A stretch of 64,000 nt of DNA from Mycolicibacter minnesotensis (GCF_010731755.1 NZ_AP022589.1:1860001-1924000); one strand, 5' to 3'. Positions 11,310-24,711 are shown, counted from the first letter of the stretch. Numbers and translations are program-made. The notes: generated by a model not told the origin, from the sequence alone.

Positions 11310-11924
11310 GGCACACTCTCCTTATTGCGTCTTGCGTCACGCCGCCCGACACACCGGAAGCCCGTTGTGCCTGCCGCACGCGACGCACTCGGTAAGCTCG
11401 GTGAACTTCTGCGTCTTGCTCGTAACCGGCGCGGGCTCCGGCGGGAAGCCGGTCGCAGCCGTATCGCCAGCGTTCGGGCGACTGTTCGAGGGTACTGACG
11501 CAGGTTCTCCGGGTCAAACCCCGCTACTGGCCGGCACGCTAAGGAGGGCCCTTAGTGTCTCACAGAGACCCATTATTCACACTGGTCACACCCGTATCGG
11601 GCCTGCTAACGACCCTCGTTTTCATTCGATTCATCTGGCTGAAATGTGTAGTCGTCCGCGCAGAAACCTGTTAGCTTGCTTGCCAGCGCCGTTTCGGATT
11701 CGGAGCGGTTTGTATGACGAACCGAAGATGACGAAGCGGTTGGCGCTTCAGATATAGCGTCTCTGTCTGGAGTATCCGTTGCCCAGCAACCGGCCCAGGG
11801 GGCCTCATCGCGGAATGCGCACCTCATCCACATCTGTGGATAACTGTGTGGATAGCATGTCCCGGTACGGCATCGAGGCACTCCCGTGCCCGGTCAGGCG
11901 GCGTCGAACCAGGGGGATGGGGCT
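11310..11924. promoter_or_regulatory. rpmH-dnaA divergent intergenic region with two DnaA boxes
   Basis: No convincing gene lies in these 615 bases. Two DnaA boxes in the same orientation, TGTGGATAA at 11835-11843 and TGTGGATAG at 11847-11855, stand about 70-90 bases before dnaA and suggest autoregulation or a second DnaA-binding zone of the origin. Two small inverted repeats are also visible: CTAAGG/CCTTAG at 11539-11555 and GTCTC-ACA-GAGAC at 11557-11569. Promoters for rpmH and dnaA must be here, but no -35/-10 pair could be assigned with confidence. Confidence 0.8.
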
Positions 11925-13394
11925 TTGAGCGAGGACCCCGGGACTGCATTTCTCGATCTATGGGACGAGGTCGTAGCCGAACTCAACGGCGATTCGCCAT
12001 CCGGCAACGGCTCCGGACCCGCCTTAACACCCCAGCAGAAGGCGTGGCTCAAGCTCGTCCATCCCCTGGCCATCGTCGAGGGCTTCGCCCTCCTGGCAGT
12101 TCCGAGCAGTTTTGTGCAGAACGAGATCGAACGCCATCTGCGCACCCAGATCACCGACGCACTGAGTCGACGCCTCGGACAGTCCATCGAGCTCGGCGTG
12201 CGGATCGCACCACAACCCACCGAAGAAGCTCCCTCGGTACCGCCGGCCGACCACAGTGTTGAGGAACGCGCCGACGACGAGGACGACGACACCAACGACG
12301 TGGCCTACGACTGGCCTAACTATTTCACCGAGAGGCCCAGCGACGACTCGTCGACGGCCGACGGGGCCAGCCTCAACCGGCGCTATACCTTCGACACCTT
12401 CGTCATCGGCACGTCCAACCGATTCGCCCACGCCGCCGCCCTGGCCATCGCCGAAGCACCGGCTCGTGCCTACAACCCCCTGTTCATCTGGGGTGAATCC
12501 GGACTCGGCAAGACCCACTTGCTGCATGCGGCAGGCAACTACACCCAGCGGCTCTTCCCCGGGATGCGCGTCAAATACGTCTCCACCGAAGAATTCACCA
12601 ACGACTTCATCAACTCCCTGCGTGACGATCGCAAGGTGGCGTTCAAACGCAGTTACCGCGACATCGACGTGCTCTTGGTCGACGACATCCAGTTCATCGA
12701 GGGTAAAGAAGGTATCCAGGAAGAGTTCTTCCATACCTTCAACACCCTGCACAACGCCAACAAGCAGATCGTGATCACGTCCGATCGCGCACCGAAACAG
12801 CTTGCCACCCTGGAAGATCGGCTCCGTACCCGTTTCGAATGGGGACTGATCACCGATGTGCAGCCGCCGGATCTGGAGACCCGGATCGCCATCTTGCGTA
12901 AGAAAGCGCAGATGGACCGCCTGGACGTGCCGGGCGATGTCCTGGAGTTGATCGCCACCAGCATCGAACGCAATATCCGCGAACTTGAGGGCGCGCTGAT
13001 CCGCGTCACCGCGTTCGCTTCGCTCAACAAGACACCGATTGATCGATCCCTCGCCGAGATCGTGCTGCGCGACCTGATCGCCGACGCCAGCACCATGCAG
13101 ATCAGCGCGGCCATCATCATGGCGGTCATCGCCGAGTACTTCGACACCTCCATCGAAGAGCTGCGCGGTCCCGGCAAGACGCGCCCGCTGGCGCAGTCGC
13201 GTCAGATCGCGATGTATCTGTGCCGTGAGCTGACCGATCTCTCCCTGCCCAAGATCGGCCAGGCCTTCGGCCGCGACCACACCACCGTGATGTATGCCGA
13301 ACGCAAGATCCGCGGCGAGATGGCCGAGCGACGCGAAGTGTTCGATCAAGTCAAAGAGCTCACAACCCGGATCCGGCAACGCGCGAAGCGCTGA
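11925..13394 (+). CDS. dnaA: Chromosomal replication initiator DnaA
   Basis: An AAA+ initiator that binds DnaA boxes and opens oriC. The TTG start at 11925 gives 489 residues and lines up with the M. tuberculosis N-terminus (Thr-Asp-Asp-Pro-Gly there, Ser-Glu-Asp-Pro-Gly here). A purine-rich AGGGGGATGGGG precedes it. An in-frame GTG at 11886 would add 13 residues and is less likely. Visible motifs are Walker [14 protein letters not shown], Walker B LLVDDIQF, sensor 1 around TSDRAPKQL, and the C-terminal helix-turn-helix with [14 protein letters not shown]. The linker after the N-terminal domain is long and acidic, as in other mycobacteria. Confidence 0.97.
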   Translation: MSEDPGTAFLDLWDEVVAELNGDSPSGNGSGPALTPQQKAWLKLVHPLAIVEGFALLAVPSSFVQNEIERHLRTQITDALSRRLGQSIELGVRIAPQPTEEAPSVPPADHSVEERADDEDDDTNDVAYDWPNYFTERPSDDSSTADGASLNRRYTFDTFVIGTSNRFAHAAALAIAEAPARAYNPLFIWGESGLGKTHLLHAAGNYTQRLFPGMRVKYVSTEEFTNDFINSLRDDRKVAFKRSYRDIDVLLVDDIQFIEGKEGIQEEFFHTFNTLHNANKQIVITSDRAPKQLATLEDRLRTRFEWGLITDVQPPDLETRIAILRKKAQMDRLDVPGDVLELIATSIERNIRELEGALIRVTAFASLNKTPIDRSLAEIVLRDLIADASTMQISAAIIMAVIAEYFDTSIEELRGPGKTRPLAQSRQIAMYLCRELTDLSLPKIGQAFGRDHTTVMYAERKIRGEMAERREVFDQVKELTTRIRQRAKR

Positions 13395-13926
13395 TTCTGG
13401 GGTTTTCGCGCGTGTCTCTTCCAAAAAACTTTGGACCCACTCGTACCACCAGTCACGGTCCCGCCCTGTGGATACCGCTGCGGACAACCTGTCCACGGTC
13501 CGGTGACCAACCGGCCGTCGATGCACACCACCGGATTCATACACAGCTCCGCCGCCGAGCCCGGGCGTGTCATTCACTGCTCTTCCCCAACGCGGAGACA
13601 CCGCTCAGCAGCGCCGATGCCCCGCTATACCCAGGATCCACAGGACTTACTACTAATACTGGGAGTTATCCCTATTTTCTCTTTCAAAACAGGTCGTTGG
13701 GGATTCGGGTGAACCGGGACTGTTCACAACCCTGTGGTCCAGACCGCTGACCAAGGCTCTGCCCAGCCGTCGGTGTCAAGGTTTAACTTTCAAGAAAACG
13801 TGCCAGGCTCTACGGTTGGTGACCGACCGCTCTTACACTTCGGCGTGGGGCGTTGCACGGCCGCGGGTGGGGGTGTTCACCAGTCGCCGCAGGGTAGAGC
13901 TCTATTTGGGGTGATGAGAGGACGCT
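13395..13926. other. Origin of replication oriC (dnaA-dnaN intergenic region)
   Basis: These 532 bases lie between dnaA and dnaN, the experimentally known position of oriC in mycobacteria. A good DnaA box is TGTGGATAC at 13467-13475. Weaker candidates are CTGTCCACG at 13489-13497, GGATCCACA at 13634-13642 and TTATCCCTA at 13666-13674. The stretch 13645-13692 is unusually AT-rich for this genome (ACTTACTACTAATACT and CTATTTTCTCTTTC) and is the likely unwinding element. No protein gene is supported here. Confidence 0.92.
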
Positions 13927-15123
13927 ATGGACGCGGCGACCACGAACGCGGGTCTGACCGACTTGAAGTTCCGCCTGGACCGGGATGACTTCGCTGACGC
14001 GGTGGCGTGGGTGGCGAAATCTCTGCCGGCGCGGCCGACTGTGCCGCTGCTGGCCGGAGTCTTGCTGACCGGATCCGACAACGGTCTGACCGTGTCGGGG
14101 TTCGACTACGAAGTATCCGCCGAAGTTCAGCTCGCTGCGGAGATCGCTTCTCCGGGAAGCGTTTTGGTATCGGGGAGGCTGCTGTCGGATATCACTCGGG
14201 CGTTGCCCGCCAAGCCCGTCGAAGTTCAGGTGGAGTCCACGCGGGTGTCGTTGACCTGTGGGAATGCGCGGTTCTCCCTGCCGACTATGACGGTCGAGGA
14301 TTACCCCACACTGCCGACATTGCCCGAAGAGACCGGGATGTTGTCCGCGGATGTGTTCGCCGAGGCGATTGGGCAGGTGGCGGTAGCCGCCGGCCGCGAC
14401 GACACCCTGCCTATGTTGACCGGCATCCGTGTTGAGATCTCGGGTAACACAGTGGTTTTGGCTGCCACAGACCGCTTCCGACTGGCGGTCCGGGAGCTGA
14501 CCTGGACCGCGGCGCCCGGTACCGAGGCTGCGGTGCTGGTACCGGCGAAGACGCTGGCCGAAGCCGCTAAGGCCAGCAGTGACGGCAACGAGGTACATCT
14601 GGCTCTGGGTGCCGGGTCTTCGGTCGGCAACGAAGGCCTGCTGGGTATCACCAATGCCGGAAAGCGCAGCACCACTCGACTGCTGGATGCGGAATTCCCG
14701 AAGTTCCGCCAGCTGCTGCCCAGTGAGCACCTGGCTGTGGCGACTATCGGCGTGGCTGAGCTGACCGAGGCGATCAAGCGTGTGGCCTTGGTGGCAGATC
14801 GTGGCGCGCAAGTCCGGCTGGAGTTGTCCGAGGGAACTCTGCGGCTGTCCGCCGGTGCCGAGGATGTCGGTAGGGCCGAAGAGGATCTGCCGATCGACTT
14901 CGTCGGTGAGCCGTTGACCATCGCGTTCAATCCGACCTACCTGACCGATGGCCTGGGATCGTTGCACAGCGAGAAGGTATCGATGGGTTTCACCGACCCG
15001 AAGAAGCCTGCGGTGCTGCGGCCGGCCGGTGCGGATGACCCGGTGCTGATGGGTGAGGGTCCGTTCCCGGCGGTCGCGTCGGACTACGTCTACCTGCTGA
15101 TGCCGGTTCGCCTCCCCGGCTGA
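13927..15123 (+). CDS. dnaN: DNA polymerase III sliding clamp (beta subunit)
   Basis: A 398-residue clamp made of three similar domains, with family segments such as [25 protein letters not shown] and [14 protein letters not shown]. It ends [11 protein letters not shown], the usual clamp C-terminus. It encircles DNA to hold the polymerase and other partners. It lies directly after oriC, and a GATGAGAGGA purine stretch precedes the ATG. recF follows after 38 bases, with no gnd gene between them. Confidence 0.98.
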   Translation: MDAATTNAGLTDLKFRLDRDDFADAVAWVAKSLPARPTVPLLAGVLLTGSDNGLTVSGFDYEVSAEVQLAAEIASPGSVLVSGRLLSDITRALPAKPVEVQVESTRVSLTCGNARFSLPTMTVEDYPTLPTLPEETGMLSADVFAEAIGQVAVAAGRDDTLPMLTGIRVEISGNTVVLAATDRFRLAVRELTWTAAPGTEAAVLVPAKTLAEAAKASSDGNEVHLALGAGSSVGNEGLLGITNAGKRSTTRLLDAEFPKFRQLLPSEHLAVATIGVAELTEAIKRVALVADRGAQVRLELSEGTLRLSAGAEDVGRAEEDLPIDFVGEPLTIAFNPTYLTDGLGSLHSEKVSMGFTDPKKPAVLRPAGADDPVLMGEGPFPAVASDYVYLLMPVRLPG

Positions 15124-15161
15124 TCGGCGCAGTAGCGACGACGGGAGGGGTTGATTTCTCG

Positions 15162-16322
15162 GTGTATGTCCGCCATGTGGGCCTGCGGGATTTCCGGTCC
15201 TGGGCACACGTCGACCTCGAACTCGAACCGGGCGCCACGGTACTGGTTGGCCCGAATGGTTTCGGGAAAACCAATCTTGTTGAGGCCCTGTGGTATTCGT
15301 CCACGCTGGGATCACACCGAGTGGCCACCGACGCGCCACTGATCCGCTCTGGTGCAAGCCGGGCCGTGGTCTCCACGATCGTGGTCAATGAGGGCCGCGA
15401 ACTGGCCGTTGATCTGGAGATCGCCGCGGGACGCGCCAATAAAGTGCGTCTCAACCGTTCACCCGTGCGCCACGCGCGTGAAGTAGTCGGAGTCTTACGC
15501 GCGGTGCTGTTCGCACCGGAGGACCTTGCGCTGGTGCGCGGTGATCCCGGCGAGCGACGCCGCTACCTCGACGAGCTGGCCAGCTTGCGTCGACCGCGGA
15601 TTGCCGGGGTGCGGGCGGACTACGACAAAGTGCTGCGCCAACGAACCGCGCTGCTCAAGAGTGCACCGGGTGCACTGCACCGCGGTGACCGAACGGTGCT
15701 GGACACCCTCGACGTGTGGGATTCCCAGCTGGCCTTACATGGTGCCGAGCTGATGGCGGCACGGATAGACCTGGTGAACCAGCTGGCTCCGGAGGTACAG
15801 AAGGCGTACCAATTGTTGGCACCGGGCAGCCGCACCGCGGCGGTGGCCTATCGGCCGAAACTGGAACTGGATTGCACCGAAGCAACCCCGGGCGTTGCCG
15901 AACTCCAGCAAGCCCTGCTCACCGAACTGGCACGCCGGCGCAGTGCAGAACTGGACCGCGGCGTGTGTCTGGTCGGTCCCCACCGTGACGAATTGGAGTT
16001 ACGTCTGGGTGATAGCCCGGTGAAAGGCTTTGCCAGCCATGGTGAGTCGTGGTCTATGGCGCTTTCGTTGAGGTTGGCTTCCTACGAGCTTCTGCGCAGC
16101 GAAGGTGCCGAACCGGTGCTGCTGCTCGATGACGTCTTCGCGGAATTGGACGCTGCTCGCCGACAGGCCCTGGCCGGCGTCGCTGCTGCCGCCGAGCAGG
16201 TGTTGATCACCGCCGCCGTGCCCGAAGACATCCCCGCCGAGTGGCAGGCCCGCCGTATTCGTATCGCGGTGAATGAAAACGACGAGGGCCGAGTCTCTGA
16301 GCTGATCGGCGACACCGCATGA
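15162..16322 (+). CDS. recF: DNA replication and repair protein RecF
   Basis: A 386-residue SMC-like ATPase that loads RecA at gaps. The Walker A motif [16 protein letters not shown] is near residue 28, the signature [12 protein letters not shown] near residue 270, and Walker [13 protein letters not shown] near residue 320. The GTG start at 15162 gives the N-terminus [13 protein letters not shown] shared with other mycobacteria. It overlaps the next gene by four bases (ATGA). Confidence 0.98.
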   Translation: MYVRHVGLRDFRSWAHVDLELEPGATVLVGPNGFGKTNLVEALWYSSTLGSHRVATDAPLIRSGASRAVVSTIVVNEGRELAVDLEIAAGRANKVRLNRSPVRHAREVVGVLRAVLFAPEDLALVRGDPGERRRYLDELASLRRPRIAGVRADYDKVLRQRTALLKSAPGALHRGDRTVLDTLDVWDSQLALHGAELMAARIDLVNQLAPEVQKAYQLLAPGSRTAAVAYRPKLELDCTEATPGVAELQQALLTELARRRSAELDRGVCLVGPHRDELELRLGDSPVKGFASHGESWSMALSLRLASYELLRSEGAEPVLLLDDVFAELDAARRQALAGVAAAAEQVLITAAVPEDIPAEWQARRIRIAVNENDEGRVSELIGDTA

Positions 16323-16897
16323 GCAACTCCGAGGAGTCACGCGACGAGGAGGCCTGGCAGCCACCGGCGCACCTGGCCGGGCTGACCGGAATGGATTTGG
16401 TGCGCCGCACCCTGGCCGAGGCCCGCGAAGCAGCACGTAGCCAGGGCAAGGATGTCGGGCAGGGACGCCGCGCCCCGTTGCGCCGGAGAACCCCGGGTAC
16501 TGGCGGGGGCCGGCGCAGTTGGTCGGGACCGGGACCGGATCGCCGCGACCCCCAGGCGCTGGGTGCGGCCACGCGTGATCTCGCCCAGTCGCGGGGCTGG
16601 TCCGCGCAGGTCGCCGAGGGGACGGTGCTCGGACAGTGGCGCACGGTCGTCGGCGATGACATCGCCGCCCATGCCATCCCGACCCGACTCGCTGATGGCG
16701 TACTGAGTGTTTCGGCCGAATCGACGGCCTGGGCAACCCAGTTGCGGCTGGTCCAAGCACAACTGCTGGCCAAGATCGCCGCAGCGGTGGGTGACGGCGT
16801 GGTCAAGACACTGAAGATCACCGGCCCAACCGCGCCGTCGTGGCGCAAGGGACCACTGCACGTCTCAGGGCGCGGGCCACGCGACACCTACGGCTGA
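16319..16897 (+). CDS. dciA: DciA-family replication helicase loader (DUF721, Rv0004-like)
   Basis: A 192-residue protein with a basic disordered first half and a C-terminal DUF721 domain (about 85-175: [23 protein letters not shown] and [16 protein letters not shown]). DciA interacts with the replicative helicase DnaB in bacteria that lack DnaC. Translational coupling to recF and position next to gyrB are those of Rv0004. The replicative role is inferred from the family. Confidence 0.9.
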   Translation: MSNSEESRDEEAWQPPAHLAGLTGMDLVRRTLAEAREAARSQGKDVGQGRRAPLRRRTPGTGGGRRSWSGPGPDRRDPQALGAATRDLAQSRGWSAQVAEGTVLGQWRTVVGDDIAAHAIPTRLADGVLSVSAESTAWATQLRLVQAQLLAKIAAAVGDGVVKTLKITGPTAPSWRKGPLHVSGRGPRDTYG

Positions 16898-17026
16898 GCG
16901 GTCGCAGGATCCGCCGCCTGAGCGCCGCCACGAGCAAAAAAATTGTTCCGGGCAACGGCCGGACACGAGGCAAACCGCGATATCGACGCCACGGTGCAAT
17001 CAGGTAGGTGGAAACACCCGAAGAAA

Positions 17027-17056
17027 TTACTCGCCGTCGGGCCCCCAAGGTAGACT
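17027..17056 (+). promoter_or_regulatory. Candidate gyrB promoter
   Basis: TAGACT at 17051-17056 resembles a mycobacterial -10 element. TTACTC at 17027-17032, 18 bases upstream, could be a weak -35. The pair lies about 75 bases before the chosen gyrB start in a 233-base gap. It was assigned by eye only. Confidence 0.35.
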
Positions 17057-17058
17057 GA

Positions 17059-19146
<2,088 letters not shown>

Positions 19147-19227
19147 TGATCGGCCGCGGCGCCCAGCGGCGCCCGCGAGATCTCAACACATCTGAACCGC
19201 CGGACTTCTGAACAGAACGAGGAATAG

Positions 19228-21723
19228 ATGACAGACACCACGCTTCCGCCCGGGGACGACTCGGTGGACCGGATCGAACCGGTCGACATCCAGCAGGAGA
19301 TGCAGCGCAGCTACATCGACTATGCGATGAGCGTGATCGTGGGCCGCGCCCTGCCGGAGGTCCGAGACGGCCTCAAGCCAGTGCACCGCCGCGTCCTCTA
19401 CGCCATGTATGACTCGGGCTTCCGGCCGGACCGCAGTCACGCGAAGTCCGCTCGCTCGGTTGCCGAGACGATGGGCAACTACCACCCCCACGGCGACGCC
19501 TCGATCTACGACACCCTGGTGCGCATGGCCCAGCCGTGGTCGTTGCGCTACCCCCTGGTGGACGGGCAGGGAAACTTCGGTTCGCCCGGCAACGACCCCG
19601 CGGCCGCCATGCGTTACACCGAGGCCAGGCTGACCCCGCTGGCCATGGAGATGCTGCGTGAAATCGACGAGGAAACAGTCGATTTCATTCCGAACTACGA
19701 CGGCCGGGTACAAGAGCCCACGGTGTTGCCCAGCAGGTTCCCGAACCTGCTGGCCAACGGCTCCGGTGGTATCGCGGTCGGTATGGCGACCAACATTCCG
19801 CCGCACAATCTGCGGGAACTCGCCGAGGCGGTGTTCTGGTGCCTGGACAACCACGAAGCCGATGAAGAGACCACGCTCGAAGCTATGATCGAGCGGGTCA
19901 AGGGACCTGACTTCCCCACGTCCGGACTCATCGTCGGCTCCCAGGGAATCAGCGACGCCTACCGCACCGGCCGGGGCTCCGTCCGGATGCGCGGGGTCGT
20001 CGAGATCGAGGAAGACTCGCGCGGCCGCGCCCTGCTGGTCATCACCGAACTGCCCTACCAGGTCAACCACGACAACTTCATCACCTCCATCGCCGAGCAG
20101 GTTCGCGACGGAAAGTTGGTGGGAATCGCCAACATTGAAGATCAGAGCAGCGACCGCGTGGGCCTGCGGATCGTCGTGGAGATCAAGCGTGACGCCGTGG
20201 CCAAGGTTGTGCTGAACAACCTCTACAAGCACACCCAGCTGCAGACCAGCTTCGGCGCCAACATGCTCTCGATCGTCGACGGTGTGCCGCGCACCCTGCG
20301 GCTGGACCAGATGATCCGCTACTACGTGGCACATCAGCTCGACGTGATCGTGCGGCGCACCCGCTACCGGCTCCGTAAGGCCGAGGAGCGGGCCCATATC
20401 CTGCGCGGCCTGGTCAAGGCACTCGACGCCCTCGACGAGGTCATCGCCCTGATCCGGGCATCGCAGACCGTCGACATCGCCCGCCAGGGCTTGATCGAAC
20501 TGCTTGAGATCGATGACATTCAGGCCCAAGCGATCCTGGACATGCAGCTGCGTCGGTTGGCTGCCCTGGAACGCCAGAAGATCGTCGATGAACTGGCCAA
20601 GATCGAGGCCGAGATCGCCGATCTCAAGGACATCTTGGACAAGCCGGAACGGCAGCGCGCAATCGTGCACGACGAGCTCGCGGAGCTCGTCGAGAAGTTC
20701 GGTGATGACCGTCGTACCCGGATCATTCCCGCCGACGGCGACGTCGCCGATGAGGACTTGATCGCCCGCGAGGACGTGGTCGTCACGATCACCGAGACCG
20801 GTTACGCCAAGCGCACTAAGACCGACCTGTACCGCAGCCAGAAGCGTGGTGGGAAGGGCGTTCAGGGCGCCGGCCTCAAGCAGGACGACATCGTCGCCCA
20901 CTTCTTCGTGTGTTCCACACACGACTGGATCCTGTTCTTCACCACCCAGGGCCGGGTGTACCGGGCCAAGGCATACGAGCTGCCGGAGGCGTTGCGCACC
21001 GCGCGCGGCCAACACGTGGCCAACCTGCTGGCCTTCCAGCCCGAGGAGCGCATCGCCCAGGTCATCCAGATCAAGAGCTACGAGGACGCGCCGTACCTGG
21101 TGCTGGCCACCCGCAACGGGCTGGTGAAGAAGTCGAAGCTGACCGACTTCGACTCCAACCGCTCCGGCGGCATCGTCGCGATCAATCTGCGCGACGCCGA
21201 CGAACTGGTGGGCGCGGTGCTGTGCTCGGCCGAGGACGACCTGCTGCTGGTGTCGGCCAACGGTCAGTCCATCCGGTTCTCGGCGACCGACGAGGCGCTG
21301 CGGCCGATGGGCCGCGCCACCTCGGGTGTGCAGGGCATGCGGTTCAACGCCGATGACCGGCTGTTGTCGCTCAACGTGGTCCGGGAAGACACCTATCTGC
21401 TGGTGGCCACCGCCGGTGGTTACGCCAAGCGAACCGCGATCGAGGAGTACACGGCGCAGGGTCGCGGCGGCAAGGGCATCTTGACCATTCAGTACGATTC
21501 GCGGCGAGGCCGGCTGGTTGGCGCCTTGATCGTCGATGACGACAGCGAGCTCTACGCGATCACCTCCGGTGGCGGCGTGATTCGTACCGGGGCACGGCAG
21601 GTTCGTAAGGCGGGACGTCAGACCAAGGGCGTTCGGTTGATGAACTTGGGCGATGGCGACACACTGATAGCGATTGCGCGGAACGCCGACGAAGAGGCGG
21701 TCGAAGAGGAATCGGGTAGCTGA
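19228..21723 (+). CDS. gyrA: DNA gyrase subunit A
   Basis: The 831-residue breakage-reunion subunit. The catalytic tyrosine is Tyr130 in AAMRYTEAR. The quinolone-determining stretch [14 protein letters not shown] carries the wild-type Ala, Ser and Asp at the main resistance positions and Thr at the position equivalent to codon 95. The gene is uninterrupted at the tyrosine site where some mycobacteria carry an intein. The GyrA box QKRGGKGV and six C-terminal beta-pinwheel blades are present. A stable hairpin follows the stop. Confidence 0.98.
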   Translation: MTDTTLPPGDDSVDRIEPVDIQQEMQRSYIDYAMSVIVGRALPEVRDGLKPVHRRVLYAMYDSGFRPDRSHAKSARSVAETMGNYHPHGDASIYDTLVRMAQPWSLRYPLVDGQGNFGSPGNDPAAAMRYTEARLTPLAMEMLREIDEETVDFIPNYDGRVQEPTVLPSRFPNLLANGSGGIAVGMATNIPPHNLRELAEAVFWCLDNHEADEETTLEAMIERVKGPDFPTSGLIVGSQGISDAYRTGRGSVRMRGVVEIEEDSRGRALLVITELPYQVNHDNFITSIAEQVRDGKLVGIANIEDQSSDRVGLRIVVEIKRDAVAKVVLNNLYKHTQLQTSFGANMLSIVDGVPRTLRLDQMIRYYVAHQLDVIVRRTRYRLRKAEERAHILRGLVKALDALDEVIALIRASQTVDIARQGLIELLEIDDIQAQAILDMQLRRLAALERQKIVDELAKIEAEIADLKDILDKPERQRAIVHDELAELVEKFGDDRRTRIIPADGDVADEDLIAREDVVVTITETGYAKRTKTDLYRSQKRGGKGVQGAGLKQDDIVAHFFVCSTHDWILFFTTQGRVYRAKAYELPEALRTARGQHVANLLAFQPEERIAQVIQIKSYEDAPYLVLATRNGLVKKSKLTDFDSNRSGGIVAINLRDADELVGAVLCSAEDDLLLVSANGQSIRFSATDEALRPMGRATSGVQGMRFNADDRLLSLNVVREDTYLLVATAGGYAKRTAIEEYTAQGRGGKGILTIQYDSRRGRLVGALIVDDDSELYAITSGGGVIRTGARQVRKAGRQTKGVRLMNLGDGDTLIAIARNADEEAVEEESGS

Positions 21724-21736
21724 ATCCGACGTCAGA

Positions 21737-21757
21737 CCCGACCGCTGCGCGGTCGGG
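21737..21757 (+). terminator. Intercistronic hairpin after gyrA
   Basis: CCCGACCGC and GCGGTCGGG form a perfect nine-pair stem with a three-base loop, 13 bases past the gyrA stop and 22 bases before the next gene. There is no T-tract, so it may be a transcript-stabilising or attenuating hairpin rather than a full terminator. Confidence 0.5.
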
Positions 21758-21779
21758 ATACGCAGGTAAGGAGCCGTGG

Positions 21780-22646
21780 GTGAGCGCACCGAATGAGCCG
21801 GGGCACCCGGGCGCTGGGGGTAAGGCGGAGGCGGCCGGAAACGGACCCTCAGACGCCGGCCAGCGACCTCCGGGCCGTCCCGGTCGAATCACCGAGACCG
21901 GCGAAGCCCCGCCGTGGCAACGGGGCGGCCAGCAGCGGCCGCCGGCACCGCCGCGGCCCGCAGACCAGGTACCGGGACCGCACTCCCCCGGCGTCGACGA
22001 ACGCCTACGCCGGTTCGTGTCCGGTTCGGCGGCCCCGGCGGCACCTCCTGCACCCGCAGCCACGCCGCAGGCCGGCGCTAAACCGCCTGTCCCGGCAAAG
22101 CCGCCGGCTCAGCCGGCGAAGCCTCCCGCCCAACCCGCCAAGCCTCCCGTCGCCCAGGCCAAGCCGGCGGCCAAGGCCGCGCCGGCGGTGAAGCCGGACG
22201 ACGCCTACGCCAGCGAATTGCCGGATCTGTCGGAGCCCGCTCAGCGGCGCCCCGCGGTGCGGCGCCCGCAGGTGGCTGCGGGCACGAGAGGTCCGTTGCG
22301 GGCCAGTATGCAGATCCGGCGGATCGACCCGTGGAGTGCACTCAAGGTGTCGTTGCTGTTGTCGGCGGCGATGTTCTTCGTCTGGATGGTCGCGGTGGCG
22401 GTGCTCTACGTCGCTCTGGGCGCAATGGGCGTGTGGAGCAAGCTGAACAGCAATGTGGGCGATCTTCTGACGAACAACAGTGCGGCCGAGCTGGTTTCGG
22501 CCGGGTCGATTTTCGGCGGTGCCGCGCTGATCGGGTTGGTCAATGTGGTGGTGCTGACCGCGATGGCGACCCTGGGTGTGGTGATCTACAACCTGTGCAC
22601 CGATGTGGTCGGCGGGGTGGAGGTGACCCTGGCCGACCGGGACTGA
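21780..22646 (+). CDS. DUF3566 membrane protein (Rv0007-like)
   Basis: A 288-residue protein with a GTG start after AAGGAG. The first 165 residues are Pro/Ala-rich and disordered, with repeated Pro-Ala-Lys-Pro-Pro units around 105-130. The C-terminal DUF3566 domain starts at [15 protein letters not shown] and holds two membrane helices (about 190-220 and 245-275). This matches Rv0007, always found next to gyrA. The function is not established; the layout suggests a membrane anchor with a long cytoplasmic arm. Confidence 0.88.
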   Translation: MSAPNEPGHPGAGGKAEAAGNGPSDAGQRPPGRPGRITETGEAPPWQRGGQQRPPAPPRPADQVPGPHSPGVDERLRRFVSGSAAPAAPPAPAATPQAGAKPPVPAKPPAQPAKPPAQPAKPPVAQAKPAAKAAPAVKPDDAYASELPDLSEPAQRRPAVRRPQVAAGTRGPLRASMQIRRIDPWSALKVSLLLSAAMFFVWMVAVAVLYVALGAMGVWSKLNSNVGDLLTNNSAAELVSAGSIFGGAALIGLVNVVVLTAMATLGVVIYNLCTDVVGGVEVTLADRD

Positions 22647-22720
22647 TCGGTCGGGTGTTCAGGGCATTTTGGTGAGCGGGCACCGAGTGCGGTAATCTCG
22701 CTCGGTCGCAAGACGACTAA

Positions 22721-22794
22721 GGGCCTATAGCTCAGGTGGTTAGAGCGCTTCGCTGATAACGAAGAGGTCGGAGGTTCGAGTCCTCCTAGGCCCA
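22721..22794 (+). tRNA. ileT: tRNA-Ile (anticodon GAT)
   Basis: A 74-base cloverleaf. The acceptor stem GGGCCTA pairs with TAGGCCC, the anticodon stem CTTCG/CGAAG holds a loop with GAT, and the T-arm contains GGTTCGAGTCC. CCA is not encoded. It is paired with tRNA-Ala downstream of gyrA, as in other mycobacteria. Confidence 0.97.
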
Positions 22795-22806
22795 CGAGTC
22801 CCATCA

Positions 22807-22879
22807 GGGGCCTTAGCTCAGTTGGTAGAGCGCTGCCTTTGCAAGGCAGATGTCAGGAGTTCGAATCTCCTAGGCTCCA
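22807..22879 (+). tRNA. alaT: tRNA-Ala (anticodon TGC)
   Basis: A 73-base cloverleaf with acceptor GGGGCCT pairing with AGGCTCC. The pairing includes the G3:U70 wobble that identifies alanine tRNA. The anticodon loop is TTTGCAA. CCA is not encoded. It lies 12 bases after tRNA-Ile. Confidence 0.97.
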
Positions 22880-23011
22880 CAGCGCGAACGCGAAAGCGTC
22901 GCTGTGACTATCGGGCGGTCACCGGCCTTGCGCCGTTCTGGCTCAGACTGCCCAGCGCCGCCCTAGGATTCACTCGGAACTTAACCTAGGCACCCTTCGG
23001 AGGAGATTGCC

Positions 23012-23215
23012 ATGATCCGCGCAGCACTGCTGGCCCTCGTTGCCGGAGCCGGCATTGTCTCCACGCCCCTGACTCCGGTTGCCACCGCTGAGGTCGCTCC
23101 CTACCGCAATTGCACCGAGGCGCGGGCTAACGGAGACTGCGACATTCCCGCTACGTCCGACAAGTACCAGTCGAAGCTGGACCGCGACAACGACGGACTC
23201 GGCTGCGAATGCTGA
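23012..23215 (+). CDS. Small secreted excalibur calcium-binding domain protein
   Basis: A 67-residue protein with a signal peptide (residues 1 to about 26, cleavage likely after VATA). The mature part is an excalibur motif: CTEARANGDCDIP followed by Asp-Arg-Asp-Asn-Asp-Gly-Leu-Gly-Cys-Glu-Cys, the compact calcium loop found in many extracytoplasmic actinobacterial proteins. A GGAGGAG site precedes the ATG. The specific role is unknown. Confidence 0.85.
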   Translation: MIRAALLALVAGAGIVSTPLTPVATAEVAPYRNCTEARANGDCDIPATSDKYQSKLDRDNDGLGCEC

Positions 23216-23242
23216 CCCGGGCCTGAACCACGCCCCGCATCG

Positions 23243-23668
23243 CTAGATCTTGTGTGATGCGTCCACGCTGGGCGGGCGTGGCGATGTCTCCTGCGGCCGG
23301 TTCGAGCGGCGGATCAGCACCGCCACCACACCGCCCGCCAGCAGCGCCGCACCGGCGGCCGCCACCAGCACCCAGAACCGGTGAACGTGACGGCGAGGGG
23401 CATTGCCTTCCAACAGCTCCGGGAACGCGGCAACGGCCTCCTGCGCGGCGGCCAACTCCCGGGCCGCGGCGTCGGCGGCTTCGGCCACCCGGTCGGACAG
23501 CTGGCTCGCCCGGTAGCGCCGGCGTAATTCGACCGCCCCACGCCGTACCGCGTCGCCACTGAGCCCCACCGCGCCCAGCGCCACATCCACCGGCCCGGCA
23601 GCGGAATGAGCCAGGCCCCGTGTCAGCCGCTCGCGGTGGGTCAACGGGGTCTCGGTCGCCAGGCGCAT
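23243..23668 (-). CDS. Predicted membrane protein (Rv0008c-like)
   Basis: With the ATG at 23668 the product is 141 residues, close to the M. tuberculosis protein at this position. It begins with a basic segment ([20 protein letters not shown]), continues with an Ala/Glu-rich amphipathic helix that may form a coiled coil (about 60-95), and has one membrane helix near residues 105-130. It is divergent from ppiA. The longer in-frame start at 23830 was rejected because it would run through the ppiA coding region. The function is unknown. Confidence 0.75.
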   Translation of the reverse strand: MRLATETPLTHRERLTRGLAHSAAGPVDVALGAVGLSGDAVRRGAVELRRRYRASQLSDRVAEAADAAARELAAAQEAVAAFPELLEGNAPRRHVHRFWVLVAAAGAALLAGGVVAVLIRRSNRPQETSPRPPSVDASHKI

Positions 23669-23726
23669 GGGCCCAACGCTACCCGTGACGCAGCCCACCA
23701 CGCCGCGAATGGCACACTGTCTTCCC

Positions 23727-24257
23727 ATGACCAACAGCTCCATTGCCACCGCGACCGCCACGCTGCACACCAACCGCGGCGACATCAAGATCGCGTTGTT
23801 CGGCAACCACGCCCCCAAGACCGTCGCCAACTTCGTCGGCCTGGCTCAGGGCACCAAGGAGTACTCGACCACCAACGCCTCCGGCGGCTCGTCGGGCCCG
23901 TTCTACGACGGCGCGGTGTTCCACCGGGTGATCAACGGCTTCATGATCCAGGGCGGGGACCCGACCGGTACCGGTCGCGGTGGCCCCGGCTACAAGTTCG
24001 AGGACGAGTTCCACCCCGAGCTGGTGTTCGACAAGCCCTACCTGCTGGCCATGGCCAACGCCGGTCCCGGCACCAACGGCTCGCAGTTCTTCATCACCGT
24101 GGGCCAGACCCCGCACCTGAACCGCAAGCACACCATCTTCGGTGAGGTTGTGGACGCGGACTCGCAGCGGGTGGTGGACGCCATCGCAACGACGGCAACC
24201 GACCGCGCCGACCGGCCTTCCGAGCCGGTCGTGATCGAGTCGATCACCGTCTCCTAA
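23727..24257 (+). CDS. ppiA: Peptidyl-prolyl cis-trans isomerase (cyclophilin)
   Basis: A 176-residue cytoplasmic cyclophilin. Active-site motifs are [20 protein letters not shown] (the catalytic Arg is in FHRV), [18 protein letters not shown] and [11 protein letters not shown]. The ATG at 23727 is chosen because conserved sequence starts there ([27 protein letters not shown]). It is followed by a strong hairpin shared with the convergent PH-domain gene. Confidence 0.96.
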   Translation: MTNSSIATATATLHTNRGDIKIALFGNHAPKTVANFVGLAQGTKEYSTTNASGGSSGPFYDGAVFHRVINGFMIQGGDPTGTGRGGPGYKFEDEFHPELVFDKPYLLAMANAGPGTNGSQFFITVGQTPHLNRKHTIFGEVVDADSQRVVDAIATTATDRADRPSEPVVIESITVS

Positions 24258-24265
24258 GCCAGCGG

Positions 24266-24292
24266 CACCTGCCCCTGGATCAGGGGCAGGTG
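24266..24292. terminator. Bidirectional hairpin terminator between ppiA and the PH-domain gene
   Basis: CACCTGCCCCTG and CAGGGGCAGGTG form a perfect 12-pair stem around a GAT loop, eight bases past the ppiA stop. It overlaps the last codons of the convergent Rv0010c-like gene. There is no clear T-tract on either side. Confidence 0.65.
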
Positions 24293-24711
24293 TAACCGGC
24301 CGCGTTGAGTGCCGTGAGCACTTCGCGCGGATCGGTACCTAAATCCCACCGCGACAGGATCAGCATCTGGTCGTCGCGTGTCTCGATCTCCAACAGCCGG
24401 TGCCTGCGGCCGATCCGCTGATACTCCGTCACGCGTAGCCGGGTGAGGCTGTCCGGGCTCAACACCGTGGTGCGCCACCATCCGCGCACCGCCAGCCCGT
24501 CGAACGTCAGCGCCAGCTTGGGCCGGGCCCGCCAGGAGAGGCCGGCAAACACCAGCAGGCCCACTCCGGCAACGCCGGCCAGCACACGTCCAGGGGTGTC
24601 TGTCGCGAGCGTCGCCGCGCTGATCGTCAGCACCGCTCCTATCACTGCGCAGCCGGCGATCCCGCCTGCCGGCGGCGACCATTGTGTGCGCGCCGTCCCG
24701 TTTTCACTCAT
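24280..24711 (-). CDS. PH-domain membrane protein (Rv0010c-like)
   Basis: A 143-residue protein with two membrane helices near residues 15-55, then a bacterial PH-like beta domain (KLALTFDGLAVRGWWRTTVLSPDSL and RLLEIETRDDQMLILSRWDL). It matches Rv0010c in size and place. The gap upstream holds a cluster of DnaA-box-like sites and an 18-base palindrome, so its promoter may be DnaA-controlled. The function is unknown. Confidence 0.8.
   Translation of the reverse strand: MSENGTARTQWSPPAGGIAGCAVIGAVLTISAATLATDTPGRVLAGVAGVGLLVFAGLSWRARPKLALTFDGLAVRGWWRTTVLSPDSLTRLRVTEYQRIGRRHRLLEIETRDDQMLILSRWDLGTDPREVLTALNAAGYTCP

Noticed and set aside
12024..13601. 525-codon minus-strand frame across dnaA and part of oriC
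   Set aside because: It is the antisense shadow of dnaA; composition is repetitive and no family motif is present.
19480..19620. Quinolone-resistance substitution or intein insertion in gyrA
   Set aside because: The determining positions carry wild-type Ala, Ser and Asp, Thr at the 95-equivalent is a common natural residue, and the frame around Tyr130 is uninterrupted.
19183..21789. 868-codon open frame on the minus strand
   Set aside because: It lies entirely opposite gyrA, which has full family motifs. Long antisense frames are expected in high-G+C genes.
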